A stretch of 64,000 bases of DNA. It comes from Gordius sp. MW1. Lineage: Eukaryota > Nematomorpha > Gordioida > Gordea > Gordiidae. Positions within the stretch are counted from its first letter, which is position 1. Each line of letters begins with the position of its first letter. The translations under genes and the position numbers were made by a program. The notes under the pieces were generated by a model. It searched no databases. It worked only from the letters and a program-made list of their open reading frames with translations, and had not been told where the DNA came from. Location: positions 1,798,001 through 1,862,000 of the forward strand of contig OZ038529.1 of the NCBI GenBank assembly GCA_964036665.1, in the 5' to 3' direction. Below, in pieces: positions 10,700 through 22,563 of this stretch.

Positions 10700-12439
10700 A
10701 AAATTTATTCGACAGAAATGATCATACAAAATTTGATTAATAAATATATTAAATTAATTTACTATAATTATGTATAAATATTGTGGCGTCTACAACTTCG
10801 GGGCGTAAATTAGCCCTTTTCTCTTCTATAATTCTCTTAACAGTGGAAAAGGACCTCTCGTTACTGGTAGACTTTAGACTATAAACAATAATAAGTAATC
10901 ATTTGTGAATATTTTACCTTTCGGGATTCAGACTCTTAAGTCTTTCTGCAGTGTGCCCCATTGTAAAACAGAAAAAGTGAATTTGCCTTCCTCATTAATT
11001 AATAAAAATGAATTTTAATTAATTATTATGAAATGCAGATGGCACAAAATTACTTTAATATCACATCATCACAGTATTTTTATATATTACTTTTTTATAT
11101 TGTGTAAATGATATATATTTTAAAATGCTATTTTTATCATTTAACTAGCTAAATATTTTTTTATCACGTTCTAAAAAAACTTTAATTAACCAATATTACT
11201 ATAAACTTTATGTCTTCCCCATATTTGTGTCCATTTCAAAATGGCCGAAAGGCGGTACACTTATTTAAAGTTGTTAAGCAGGCTATCTAGTCCAAGAATA
11301 TAGTCGTTCTTCACAAAATGTCCTTAATCAATAATATTCATATAAAATAGAATTTATTTTGCTGAGAGTAAATTTTTTGGCGCAGGATGCAAGTCGAAGG
11401 TAAACGTAGGCAGATTTGAAAACATAATATTGATAGGGGAAAAAAGCGAATTTGGGGAAATTTGAGGGGGAAATAACATAAACGAGCAGATAGCTATTAG
11501 GTAGAAATAAGTAGGGGGGAGGGAAATAAGAGCCGTCGACTACCCCCTTCTCAGCGAAATTAAGGGTTGGCCCTTCGCTGCAAGGAAAACAAGTTAGCTA
11601 CGTTATCGTCTACAACAATACCTTCATCAATCTAACCCTCTCTAGTTAGTGTAAAATAATAAGATGAATAATTTATTATAGTTGTAGGCAATGTTAAATT
11701 TATTGATTAAATCAGATTTGTTAGGGATGACTGAAATTTGATTGTTATTTTTGACTTTTAATTATAATTTCGCTGAATACATATATTTTTATGATTTTAG
11801 CTACGCCCGTCAAACTTATAACCAGATAATAGGGTTTATTAAAATAAAATTCCAAAATCGAGGGAGAATTCAAAAATAACAATCAAGCCATTTACTAGTT
11901 TAAGTAATCATTTTCTTAATATTGAAGTCACCACGATATCACAACTTTACCAATAGTCTTCTAAACGATCGTAGTGTAATATTTCTGATACCTTTTTTAT
12001 ATATCATAAAAGTCAAAAAAACATTTAAATACATTCAATAAGATAATAAAGTGAATCTTAAAACTGCCAACGATTTTGTAAATACCTTAAATATAATGAG
12101 TTTTATGCAATTATCATAAACGCAAAATGGATGAGAAGGGGGGAGGAGGGGTTGGATAGGGTTTGTTATGTAAACATTGGGGATGGGTTGGGTGTGAGCC
12201 TGGGTAGGAGGAATAACAACAAAAAAGAGCAATGCTTAGCTTAAATAAGCGTATAGCAAAGCTCAAAAACATTCACTACTACAGTTCAATTAAGACAGTC
12301 ACGTCAACAAGGTGCGCGTTAATTAATTTCTTGGAAAACGTAGTGGATAATAAATATATAAATTTTCCAAATTTTTATACGCCATTACATTCATTTCCTC
12401 AATAGTAGTAACGAAGAGTTAAATTTTATTAATTTCCAG
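10700..12439. other. Intergenic or 5' intronic sequence
   Basis: Nothing coding recognised. If the zinc-finger gene has upstream exons, part of this stretch is intron, because the next exon begins at an AG acceptor (12438-12439). Confidence 0.4.
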
Positions 12440-15400
12440 GGCAATCATCGAGTTTTAAATTTTGACGAGATGTCTATAGCCAACGTCTTAAAACCGTACA
12501 AATGTCAACGTTGTCTGAAAACATTTTCGAAATCTTCTCACCTCAGACAACATATCAGGATACATTTGGGTATAAAACCATATGTTTGCAACTTTTGCCA
12601 AAGAAGATTCACTCAAATGTCGCACATGCAACAACACCTGAGAATTCATACGGGTGTAAGACCTTACAAATGTAAGAGAGAGGGATGTGACAAAGCCTTT
12701 GCCCAAGTTTCCAGTCTACTAGCACATACCAAATCACATAATAAAAGTACTAACATAAAATATTAATTCAATAGTTTAAATTTTTTTTTCGATTTTTACA
12801 AAGTAACGCGTAGTTAAAACAAGAGCCATTTAAACTGGATTTTCTTTGGGCCCGAGCCTGAAAGTCTTTACTTTTGGCCCGATTCGAGCCCGAGGCCCGG
12901 CTCAACTTTATTAAATAAAAAACTTTTATGCTAATATTACATTTGAAAATTATTTTATAGATTGGATAGTTTATTTAATTTAAGACAAGCATAAGTTAGG
13001 AATTTAAAATTCAATTACTCTTGCTACCATTTTTTCAATCTTTAATTTTAAACATAATAAACAGATTTATAAAAAATCTTTCTGAAATATTCACTTATTA
13101 TATTTTTAAAATTTTAATAGCCATATAAATATTATATCAAACTAAAATAAATTTGCCATTCTGTTCAAAAAATGAATAAAAAGAGAGGGGCAGGGATGCA
13201 GTTTGAAAACTAAATACATTATGTAGGCTTCAAGAAGATATTTAGTTTATATCGAGTTGATTTTATATAAATCATACTTTAATAATAGTTAGTTGCTTTG
13301 GGTAAAATTCTGGCCGGGCTCGAGCCTCGGGTTGGACTGCCCCATCAGACGCTACCCGAGCCCGAGGCCCGATTATTTTTTAATTTTTGCCCTAGCCCGG
13401 CAGAAACTCTCTCAAAGGCCTCTAACTGCTAAATTGCGTTTTATTCATTTTACTGCCTTGAAAGACGTATGTTTTATAGATAGTGTGTCCTTTTGGTTAT
13501 TAATAGTTATACAGGGGCGTAGCCAACATTTTTACGAGGGGGGGGGGTGAAATCTGTCAAAAAAATTTTCCCCAATTTATTTGTAATTAAAAGTAAAAAG
13601 TAAACTACCAAAAAGTCGGGCTCGCTGCGGGGCCCACTCATCTAAGGGGTCGGGCAGGCTACACTTATAAATTGGGATTTTTAAGTAGGCCTGGACGGGC
13701 ACCAAAAATTCTAGAATTAGATCAATTTTTTTGAAAAATAAAACAAAATTAATTCTTGAAATTTAAAATCGTGATTTTGGGCCCGGCTGTTCGAACAGCA
13801 TTAGTGAATTGGGCAATTAAAGGGTTTTGGCTGGCCTTGGCAGGCAATTTAGTTATCAAACCATGATAGGTTCTAGAAGAAAAGGATAGACAAATATGAT
13901 AAATGACAAAATTATTAATTATATAGAATGAGGAACATTATAATAATCGCTTAGTTATCTACTTCCTGGGGCGGTCTGGTGTTTTCACGGGAAATAAATG
14001 TTCAATCAAGTTTTTTTTTCATAGCAATTTTCACAATCATATACGGAAATTTTACAACGCATTTTGTCAAAAATTAAATCAAAAAAATTAGATGTATATA
14101 TTATGTTTCTAGATTTATATAAGTGTCCTAAAGTCTTAACTAAACTATAATATTTTAACCCATTTAATTTAGTTATTAATCAAAAAACAGGGGGGGGGGG
14201 GCGTGATTTCCCGTTTCCCCCGCCCCTATTTACCAGGCGTTTATCCCGAACCCGAACCCCTGAACTCGAACCGGGTAAAACCCGATGTTTTACAGAACCC
14301 GAACCCAAACTCGAACCCATTTTTAAAAATACCCTCAAAACCCGAACCCGATAAATACAAAAAGGGGTCGGGTTCGGGTTTTTAATTCAAAAATATATTG
14401 TGAATGGAATTGAATATCTCAGTTTTCTCTATCATAAGAATGTAACGAAACGAAGAAAACCATATGATTTTAATTTCAATATTTTTATGTTTTCGGCATT
14501 TTTCATTCATTAATCAACACAAATCTCAAGTATTATTTGTTAATATTATATATATAATTGATATATATTAGACTATAATTTATATAATAACTGTAAAATA
14601 CTTTAAATATATGTACTTTAACATTTAATATAAAATATCAGATGTTTTATTATAATTTTAAATTTGTTTCTCACTTGTTTGTAAAATTTACTGAGGTCTA
14701 ATTATTATACAATGTTTAAATAAGAATAGAACATATATTTTTTTATTCTCTATTAGAGTCTAAAAATGGTGAAGGAAAATAACCCCATTAAACAATTGGC
14801 ATGTGAATTTAATTAGGTGCTATTTAAAAATTAAGTAACTATTCAATAATTTTTTGAAGGTAAAAATGTATTATTAGTATAATAAAATTTCTTGAACCCG
14901 AACCTGTACCCGAACCGGGTTTCAAAATTTATGCAAACCCGAACACGAACCCGATTTCAAAATTTATGCTGAACACGAACCCAATTTTATTTTGGGCGGG
15001 TTCAAACCCCTGCTATTTACGCCATTGGTAGACCTTAATATAATTCTGCGAACATTATGGTGAAAATATCACAGCTTTTAACGAAATTTAAATCCTTGTT
15101 TATTTAACAATTTTTAAGACCATAATTTTTAAGGACGGAGGTTAGAAAACAGTTTATATATGTGTGAATGAATTAAATTAAAAAAAAACAATTAATTCTG
15201 GATCATAAACATCTTAAAGTCTAGCGCGTTACTTAACAGCACAGCACATACAATTACGTATAATTAAAAAATAGAAAACTAATAGTTATTTTAATCTATA
15301 ATGATGGAAACGAAGTATCTATATATTTGTTAAAAGTGAATGTGTGTTGTAAGCTAAAATAGGTAAACCTTTAATATATAAATATAAAACTCCTTAATAT

Positions 15401-16035
15401 TTCTACTTTGTCACTATTTCTTTATAGATTTACCCTTTAAATGTCGGGGTTGCCATAGGTGCTACGATAATCAACAGGATCTAATGATGCATATCATTAG
15501 CCATCTAGCTTCGAAACATTTAAAAGTACATATATGCTTGTTGTGTGGCATGTCGTACAGTCAACGAGATCAGCTAATCCAACACTTGAAAGATCTACAT
15601 CATGGTTATCTTCAAATCATCCATCCAGCATATAATGGATTAATGGAAGCTTCGCGAAGAAGTATACAAGCTTCATTCCCAAAACCAACTGGTAATGATC
15701 GATTTGAAGACATGACATATTTGAGTTACGATAACTTTGTTAATACAGACCTTAGTCCGATGGGCTATTGGGAATCAACTGATTATGACAACTTATTGAG
15801 ACCATATCATAAGGGCTTAAGTGTGAAGGATATTGAGAAACTTGTTGATACATATTCAAAGCAGTCATCTATTTGGTCAAATGATGTTGATCCAATTAAG
15901 TCACCATCTCTATCGAGCTCCTCAGCTGACAGATATGACACCGTAATCAAAAGGTTTGATAGAATCGAATCACAAAAGCGAAAATCAGTTATCGTCAAAG
16001 CCCCACATCGTCCTACGTCGGTCGAGGCACATTAA
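12440..16035 (+). CDS. C2H2 zinc-finger transcription factor, rotund/squeeze/lin-29 family, last two exons
   Basis: Exon A is 12440-12746 and exon B is 15428-16035, joined by a 2681-bp GT-AG intron with matching phase 1. Exon A encodes three fingers: C-x2-C of CQRC, then CNFC, then the long CKREGC finger. Exon B encodes two more (CRGC and CLLC), followed by a Ser-rich tail and a stop at 16033. Five fingers in this order, with linkers like HLGIKPYVC and a SKHLK spacer before the last finger, are diagnostic of the rotund/squeeze/lin-29/ZNF362-384 family. These are nuclear DNA-binding regulators of neuronal, limb or heterochronic development. Exon A opens at an AG acceptor and its frame is open upstream of the Met at 12470, so an N-terminal exon is expected but was not found. 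The gene is partial. Confidence 0.88.
12840..13400. mobile_element. Decayed hAT-like element in the zinc-finger intron
   Basis: Two GC-rich end blocks (about 12848-12903 and 13308-13377) contain GGCCCGAGCC / CCCGAGGCCCG motifs in opposed arrangement around an AT-rich centre. This resembles the subterminal arrays of hAT elements elsewhere in the window. No target duplication was identified. Confidence 0.4.
13510..13570. repeat. Poly-G 'GGGGCGTAGCCAAC' repeat head
   Basis: GGGGCGTAGCCAACATTTT followed by G9 and a T-rich stretch. A truncated copy of the poly-G MITE family, lying in the intron of the zinc-finger gene. Confidence 0.5.
14234..15012. mobile_element. Non-autonomous hAT element, 779 bp, with 8-bp duplication
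   Basis: Flanked by perfect 8-bp duplications CTATTTAC (14226-14233 and 15013-15020). The ends CAGGCGTTT and (reverse) CAGGGGTTT are imperfect inverted repeats. Inside each end is an array of CCCGAACCC / GGGTTCGGG motifs; the core is AT-rich without a transposase. It sits in the intron between the two zinc-finger exons, in neither splice site. Confidence 0.85.
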
Positions 16036-16048
16036 ATGTATTGAATTC

Positions 16049-16054
16049 AATAAA
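16049..16054 (+). promoter_or_regulatory. Polyadenylation signal AATAAA of the zinc-finger gene
   Basis: A canonical AATAAA lies 14 bp after the zinc-finger stop codon, an unusually short distance. A second AATAAA-like hexamer lies further downstream (about 16213). Confidence 0.5.
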
Positions 16055-17538
16055 CATGTGTGTGGAAGTCAGAAAACCTGGCGATCCCCAAATGATTCAC
16101 AATCTTTAAATTTTTTACAATGCCGATGACTTTTTTATATTTAATTTTGGTAAAAAAAATAATTGAATTGTTAGATAATTAGTGGTTTTTTAAATATTTC
16201 TATATTTTTTGTTAAATAAACGCACTTCATTACAATAACACTCAAAGAAATAGGTTTCAAACTTAATAAAATATATGATGCTTTCAGTGCCGCATAGACT
16301 AAAGTAGACTGGCGACCAACTGATAATTATTAGGTAAGGGGTATAGGCCCCCATGTCTTAGGCATAAATTAACAAACTACTATATTTTGTTGAATATTTA
16401 TTTGTTAAACTTACATATAGATAAATAATCATTTAATGTTTTTATTAAGCCTTTCCCCTCTAATTTTTGAAATTTTTACTACACAAGTGTGCAAATTAAA
16501 AAATGCTTATCAAATTTTAATGCAAAAATCAGTTGTTCGCCAGGCCAATCTATTGTATACGTTAGTCTATAGTTAGTGGTTTATATAAATAGGCTTTTAG
16601 GGCTCATAATCAATATTTCTGATTTCTTTTTATTTCTAATTACACAGTTTTTTTTAAACTAGATATCTTTATTAAGTGGTATACAAAAAATTACATACAC
16701 GACTAAAAAAATATAAAAACGCGCTACAACTAACGGATGGCATTGATCCGTGTATGAAAATCGTGTTGGATTTAACGATTTCCATTGTAATCTTTTGTAT
16801 TAATGATTAATTGTTTCATATTGTCCTTAAAAGTCTAAGCATTGGATAATTAATTTAATCATATAATGCATTCATGAAATTAACATTAATTACAATTGAG
16901 TTAGAAAACAATTTAATTTGTAATTAAATTATATACATTCAAGCGTGGTTGAATGTACTTATGCAATCATTGTATGTAATATTTAACTATAAAAATGCCC
17001 ACACCGTAAAACGTATATTTGAAGGGTGTTAACTACAAATCTTTTAAAAAATATGTTTATGATCACAAAAAATCTCCGTTGGTTGTTTTAAGTTAATGCA
17101 TGAATTTATTGTAAACGGATAAAATTAAAAAAATCGTACTAATAAGGATAAACATATTTTTTAAAAATATGTTGAACGCACAATACTCTAAATGATCATT
17201 AATTTATAATCTTAATATTAGAAAACTGTTTTAATAAAGGGTAAGATTAAATTAATAAAGTGAGTAGAGAAAATGAAATCCTATATTTTGATCCAAAGGG
17301 ATCCACCTTGAAGGGATAACGTGGAGGTGAAATAAAAGCAATTTTCTATTGCGTATCGTTTTTATATTTCTAAACTTGTCTGTCATCTTTCTCATACACT
17401 CCCTTGAAGGGGAGGGGGGCGGGCAAATCACTCCCCTCCCCCCTCGTGAAGTAAAGGGGTGGAGGAAGGGGGGGGACAAGAGAGGGGGCAAAGTTCCTAA
17501 TTTATTTGTGTTATATAATATGAGCAGATTTTTAATTA
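16055..17538. other. Intergenic, AT-rich
   Basis: No gene recognised. A purine-rich block at 17405-17490 (GGGGAGGGGGGCGGG-like) produces Pro-rich artefact frames. Short inverted repeats AAAATATGTTTAT / ATAAACATATTTT occur around 17048 and 17148. Confidence 0.4.
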
Positions 17539-18196
17539 CTAACTCGTAGCAATAGCTTCTAACAAATCTGCTATCTGCTCGAGTTTCTGCTCGGGAAATC
17601 TGTTCATTGCCTCTCGAGAATTTTTATATGCTACTGTTCGGCCGTATACCGAGTAGCAAGCGCAAAGTGTGCTATACACGCTTATCAAACAACTCAACGT
17701 GCTTGCTCGAGCAAAGCACATAGCGAGTAATGCTCACGCGATCAATTAATCAACTCAACTTTTCGAACCCTTGCTTAATATCTTTTCCATCGTTTGTAGC
17801 CCTATGGTTGCATATTAGTTTACCTAGAATTTCCTTTTTTAACTGTAGTAAACTAAAATTTCAGGCACCCTTTAAACTGCCTTGCTAATGAATTCATATG
17901 GAAGGCTTAAGATAGGCAACATTACAAATCAAGCCGCCCTCAATAGGCCAAAATAATTTTAATCCTGGTGCCCTCAGACTTCTCTATAAAAAAGGATGCG
18001 TAACGGTGGAGCCTAATAAAGCTGCAATATCTTCTACTTTTCCAGCATTCATTTTTTCCCCACAATGCTTCATGCTCCGTACTTTTAAAAACAAGCCACC
18101 ACTTAATGAATTTAAACTACTATTTAGTCGGGAAACAACAAGAAGGGGCTTAACTTGTTGATACAATTGTGAAGCTTTTGCCAATCCTTGGCCCAT
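17539..18196 (-). other. Two uncharacterised short open frames, possible small gene
   Basis: The frame 18196-17984 starts at an ATG and encodes 70 residues (MGQGLAKASQLYQQ...). The frame 17721-17539 encodes 60 residues with a hydrophobic first half and an EQKLEQIADLLEA helix-like tail. Both are less AT-rich than the flanks and lie in the same orientation. They could be two exons of one small gene or unrelated chance frames. I recognise neither and could not fix a convincing splice junction. Confidence 0.2.
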
Positions 18197-18199
18197 TTA

Positions 18200-19370
18200 A
18201 TATCTAAAATAATTCAGATATATAATTTTTAATATTTATCATCCTTTGTCTTCGCAATATGTTTATGGAAAAATTAAAGATGGATCTTGATAATTTTTTT
18301 ACATTTATCTGTAAGCAGCTTAATAGCAACTTATTGCAAATGTTATCTACATAATTTATATTTTAAATAAACCCAATACTATTTTAAAGGTTCCTTACTA
18401 AAATCAATAGTTAGGCTAAAATAATAATTTTAATTCACAACTCTATTCTAATGTGCAAGTTTTTAAATGATAAGGATAAAATTAGCAAGTTTGCTAAAAA
18501 GTATTAATCTCATACATTTTATTTTGACCATACATATGTTTGATGTTTATTAATTATTACATTTCAATTTTAAAGCTTAATGCATAGATTTTTAATTTAG
18601 TAATATTAATTTTTAAATAATAATGTAAGTTAATTGGCTCTAACAGCCATCCATAGTGTAGTCAAACTTAATATTAAATTTTTTTTATAATCACTTACGT
18701 TGTTGTTATGTCCCGTAAAGAAGAAAGTGGGTTGTGGCTGATGGTTAGGCTCGGGGGCTTCCGTAACGTCAGGGTGTGGGTGTTAGGTTCGGGGGATGTT
18801 AGCTGTTAGAATCTGTCCCTAATCGTAAACCTTCGTATTCGGGTTAAGGGTTTCTTATGGTTGAATTCGCGTTAACTATTAAGGGGTTTGCATTAACTGT
18901 TAATTTCCTAGGTGTTTTCATTTTATTTCATTGTATCTGCTGGACAATACACGTTCAAGAACTTTATTGGTATTATATTTGTTGACAATCGGTAAATTTA
19001 CGTATTTTATTCGATCTTCTTATTCAATATATGTCACGTCATAGGGTACAATTAGCGTGAAAATATAATTGTCGTAGGGTTTATCGAAGGGACGTGAGTT
19101 TTGTAGAGGTTCGTAAGGCTATAGAATAAGAGAAGAGAAAAATTAAACAGTCGAGAAAAATGGGAGAAGTAGAATTAGTTGGGGAAGAGTAGGAAAAACT
19201 TAATCATAAATAGGGGGAAGGTGGGAGAATAAAAAGTAAAAAGAAGGAAAAAATATGCAATTGATTTCTAATTGAAACAGGGCTTTTTATAATGACAGAG
19301 TTTTCTAACCTCGGCCTGCTCATTACTTTTTATTATATTTACTTCTTCTTATAAGGAATAGCTATTAAAT
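18200..19370. other. Intergenic sequence
   Basis: AT-rich up to about 18700, then a GT-rich part (18720-18900) with TTAGGTTCGGGGG-like runs. No gene recognised. Confidence 0.4.
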
Positions 19371-19373
19371 TAA

Positions 19374-19481
19374 CCCCGGCCTCATTTTTAGTTTGTCTAC
19401 TTTTACATCTTTATGAACTAGAACTTTCCCCGGCTTCATTTTAAGCTTATCTACTTTTACATCTTTATAACTAGAACTTTC
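19374..19481. repeat. Tandem duplication, 54-bp unit
   Basis: CCCCGGCCTCATTTTTAG...CTAGAACTTT is repeated from 19428 (CCCCGGCTTCATTTTAAG...) with a few differences and a one-base indel. Confidence 0.7.
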
Positions 19482-19787
19482 CCATCTCTTATCTTGACAG
19501 CTCTCCTCACTATGAGGATACAATATTCAATCCCCTGCATACGAACACTAACTCTTAATACATCTGCTCCCTTAACTCTTGAGGATACAACACCCTTATT
19601 TAATCCCTGGTATTCCCCAACTTTAAATACACCCATTAATCAATAATTAACTTTTCCAGCACAACATTCTAAACTCAAATAGAACCAAAATTCGATACTA
19701 AGGCAGGGGCAATTAGGGGGCGGGGTGAGGTATTTAGGGTCCCGTGGGGATACGATAGAATTATATATAAGCAATTTCTATATATTT

Positions 19788-19968
19788 AATATAATATATT
19801 AAACATTAAATTATATAATTAATAAATACACCTTATTTGGTATAGGGTGGTATATAATTAAGTGTATAAAAGCCATTTATACTACTTAATATATTCAATA
19901 CTAAATCATACAATTAATAAATACAAGTTATTCTGGTAAAGGGTGGAATATAATTAAGTGTATATAAT
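19788..19968. repeat. Tandem duplication, about 97-bp unit
   Basis: Two units each contain ATAATTAATAAATACA followed by GGGTGG(T/A)ATATAATTAAG and GTGTATA. The copies are diverged. Confidence 0.6.
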
Positions 19969-20135
19969 AAAATATGTAATAATATAAAAACAATGTATAC
20001 ATACTTAATATATTAAATATTAATTTGTTATGGCTGTCGTTATTATAAACTTTCTTTGTTTTGAATATGATTCGTAGTGATAGGATCGCAATATTTTGAG
20101 CTGAAGCTATAGCAAATGTAAAGTTGTTAATTCGT

Positions 20136-20297
20136 GGCCTAGGCTATGTATTCTCGATTCAGAGTGATAAATAACAAAACGTAAAACGCATTTCTTAAAC
20201 GTTCCATTCCCGAGCGCAATCATCGCGTTCGTTAATTTGTGTGTTATTGTTTACAAATTTTTTTAAATTCGCCATTTTTGCTTGTTCTAATCCATAT
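20136..20297 (+). mobile_element. LTR fragment, inverted relative to the copy at 29738-29905
   Basis: About 160 bp nearly identical to the reverse complement of 29738-29905, from GGCCTAGGCTATGTATTC to GTTCTAATCCATAT. That right-hand copy is part of the 5' LTR of the minus-strand gypsy element. Here the LTR reads in the opposite orientation and stops where the CTT-repeat tail of the neighbouring non-LTR element begins. The missing LTR end (GGACTTCA) and primer site are not found on the other side of that element. Confidence 0.6.
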
Positions 20298-20319
20298 CTT
20301 CTTCTTCTTCTTCATCGTT

Positions 20320-22563
20320 TTAAGGCCGTTTTCCAGGATCTCCTGGGTTAGCCTGTTTTCCCCTAATGCATTTCCTCCATTTTATCCGATCATGCGAATC
20401 CTGTTTTGTCAGACCCATTGCTTCCATGTCGGTAGCTAGAACAGAGGCCCATGTTGATTTCGGCCTCCCGCGCGGTTTCTTTCCAGATACCTCCAGGGAA
20501 GTACATCTCTTCACCCAGTCGTCGTCATTCTTCCGCTCCACATGTCCAAACCATCTTAGCCTGTTTTTCCGGATGACCTCGTTGATTGGCTCGATCCCGA
20601 TTTTTTCTCTGAGTCTATTGCTTGTTATTCTTTCCCGTAGCGACACGTTTGACATCCATCTTATCATACGCATTTCTGTGCTTTCCAATTTGGCTTTATG
20701 TATCGACATTAAAGGCCACGTTTCGCTTCCATATACAAGACAACTTCTAATACATGCCGCGTAGACTTTACCCTTTAAAGTGAGTGAAACACCTTTTCCG
20801 GTCAAAAGAGGGGCCATCTCTCTAAACTTCTTCCAGGCTTGTCGTATCCTTGCTGTAACTGCCGAGTCAACATTCTTATCTGCACTTAAAGAGTCCCCGA
20901 GATAGGTAAAGGTGTTAACTTTTCCTAGCGTCTCCCCATTACCGATGTTAAAGTCGGTTATGGCATTATCCGGTAGAGGTCCTGTCACGCAGGGCTTGCA
21001 GCTAAAAGTACGGCTTGCCAATAAAAGACTTCCTTTCACACCGCTACATTTTTTGTGAACCCATCCTAGGCATTTTGTACATTGTATAGAGTTGCTAGCC
21101 ACTCCTTTGTGACATACGCTACAGGGCCAGGCGCAAGTTGTCTCGGCGCTCTTCGTACTTTTCCCGCCAAACATCACCTTTGTTTTTCCCATGTTAACTT
21201 TTAAGCCCTTTTTCTCCATTCCGTTTTTCCATTTTTGTATCTTTTTAAAGAGATCAGCCTCACTCTCAGCCATTATCAAGAGATCATCGGCGTATAAAAG
21301 TTCCCATGGAAGTCCATCTCGCAGTTCTTTTGTCACCACCTCCATTACGAGTATGAAAAGTAGGGGGCTTAAAACGGAACCTTGGTGTAGCCCAACCTTC
21401 ACTTCAAAGCTTTCGCTATCGCCATCGTGGGTCCTCACTGCTGTTTGAGATTCGTCATACATAACCATCACAGCCGTAACCAACCATTCTTCCACACCTG
21501 TTTTCCTAAGAGCCCATTTTACAACTTCCCGCGGCACCCGATCGAACGCTTTCTCTAGGTCTACGAAGGCGTAGTATAGTCTTTTCCCTTTTGCTTGGTG
21601 TTTTTCTTGCATCTGTCGTACTATAAAGATGGCATCGGTGGTCCCTTTCCCTGGTTTAAATCCGAACTGGATAGCGTCGATGTTCGTTTGTTCCCGGATT
21701 CTTTTCTCGAGCACCCTCTCTATAACTTTCATAGTTTGGTCGAGGAGCTTAATAGCCCGATATGATCCGCAGTCAAGTGGGTCGCCTTTTCCTTTGTAGA
21801 TTGGTAGAAGAACGCTCTTTTTCCAATCGCTAGGTATAGTCCCTTCCTGAATTATGGCATTACACAGCTGTGTAAGCCAAACGACTCCCAAATGTCCAGA
21901 AGCTTTTACCATCTCCGCCACTATTCCTGTTGGGCCTGCCGCTTTACCTTGTTTCGTTTTCTTTATGGCACGCTGAATTTCGTCAGTCCCAATCCAGCAG
22001 CAGGGTCCCTCCACTTTATCACAAACAACGTCATTGTCCCAGGTATTCTCTTCGTTTAAGAGTCGTTTCATATAGTCTTCCCAAACTTTTTTGATTCCAT
22101 CGCCATGGGAGATGATGTTACCCGCCGGCGTTTTAACGCATTTAGTCGCCACAACATCGAGTCGTTCTTTCGCCATTTGTTTGGCTACACGAAACATGTT
22201 TTTCTTCCCTTCCTCTGAGTCAAGGCGTAGAGCAAACTCGCATCTTTTTGTTTCCTTTATTCTGGCGACGGTCCTTCTTGCAATTCTTTTAGCCTCTTGA
22301 TACATAACCTTATCGCACCTTTGTTGAGATTCATGCACTTTATAGCAACGCCTTTTATCTTCGATAGCTTTAGCCGCCTCAGAGTTCCACCACCAAGTTT
22401 CCTTATGTCTTGGGGGCCCCTTTGTCCAACCACACACGCGCGAAGTTGTGTCAAGCCAAGCATTCTTCATAGCCGTCCATTTGTCGTTTACGTTCTTCGC
22501 CATCTCCACTGAGGTTCCATCAAGTGCTTCGGCAAAATCCCTCTTTTGAGTATCATCTTTCAA
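20320..22563 (-). CDS. Reverse transcriptase domain of the non-LTR retrotransposon, with PHD-like finger
   Basis: 747 codons, open throughout. Reverse transcriptase blocks run from about residue 200 (GPTGIVAEMV) through YAFVDLEKAFD (about 331-341), LHQGSVLSPLLF and the catalytic YADD at 424-427. Between palm and thumb lies a cysteine/histidine module (C481, C484, C495, C498, H503, C506, C522, C525) spaced like a PHD finger. The C-terminal part has a conserved WFGHVER motif typical of this element class. The first Met (MKDD...) is an artefact of the upstream frameshift, not a natural start. Confidence 0.88.
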   Translation of the reverse strand: MKDDTQKRDFAEALDGTSVEMAKNVNDKWTAMKNAWLDTTSRVCGWTKGPPRHKETWWWNSEAAKAIEDKRRCYKVHESQQRCDKVMYQEAKRIARRTVARIKETKRCEFALRLDSEEGKKNMFRVAKQMAKERLDVVATKCVKTPAGNIISHGDGIKKVWEDYMKRLLNEENTWDNDVVCDKVEGPCCWIGTDEIQRAIKKTKQGKAAGPTGIVAEMVKASGHLGVVWLTQLCNAIIQEGTIPSDWKKSVLLPIYKGKGDPLDCGSYRAIKLLDQTMKVIERVLEKRIREQTNIDAIQFGFKPGKGTTDAIFIVRQMQEKHQAKGKRLYYAFVDLEKAFDRVPREVVKWALRKTGVEEWLVTAVMVMYDESQTAVRTHDGDSESFEVKVGLHQGSVLSPLLFILVMEVVTKELRDGLPWELLYADDLLIMAESEADLFKKIQKWKNGMEKKGLKVNMGKTKVMFGGKSTKSAETTCAWPCSVCHKGVASNSIQCTKCLGWVHKKCSGVKGSLLLASRTFSCKPCVTGPLPDNAITDFNIGNGETLGKVNTFTYLGDSLSADKNVDSAVTARIRQAWKKFREMAPLLTGKGVSLTLKGKVYAACIRSCLVYGSETWPLMSIHKAKLESTEMRMIRWMSNVSLRERITSNRLREKIGIEPINEVIRKNRLRWFGHVERKNDDDWVKRCTSLEVSGKKPRGRPKSTWASVLATDMEAMGLTKQDSHDRIKWRKCIRGKQANPGDPGKRP

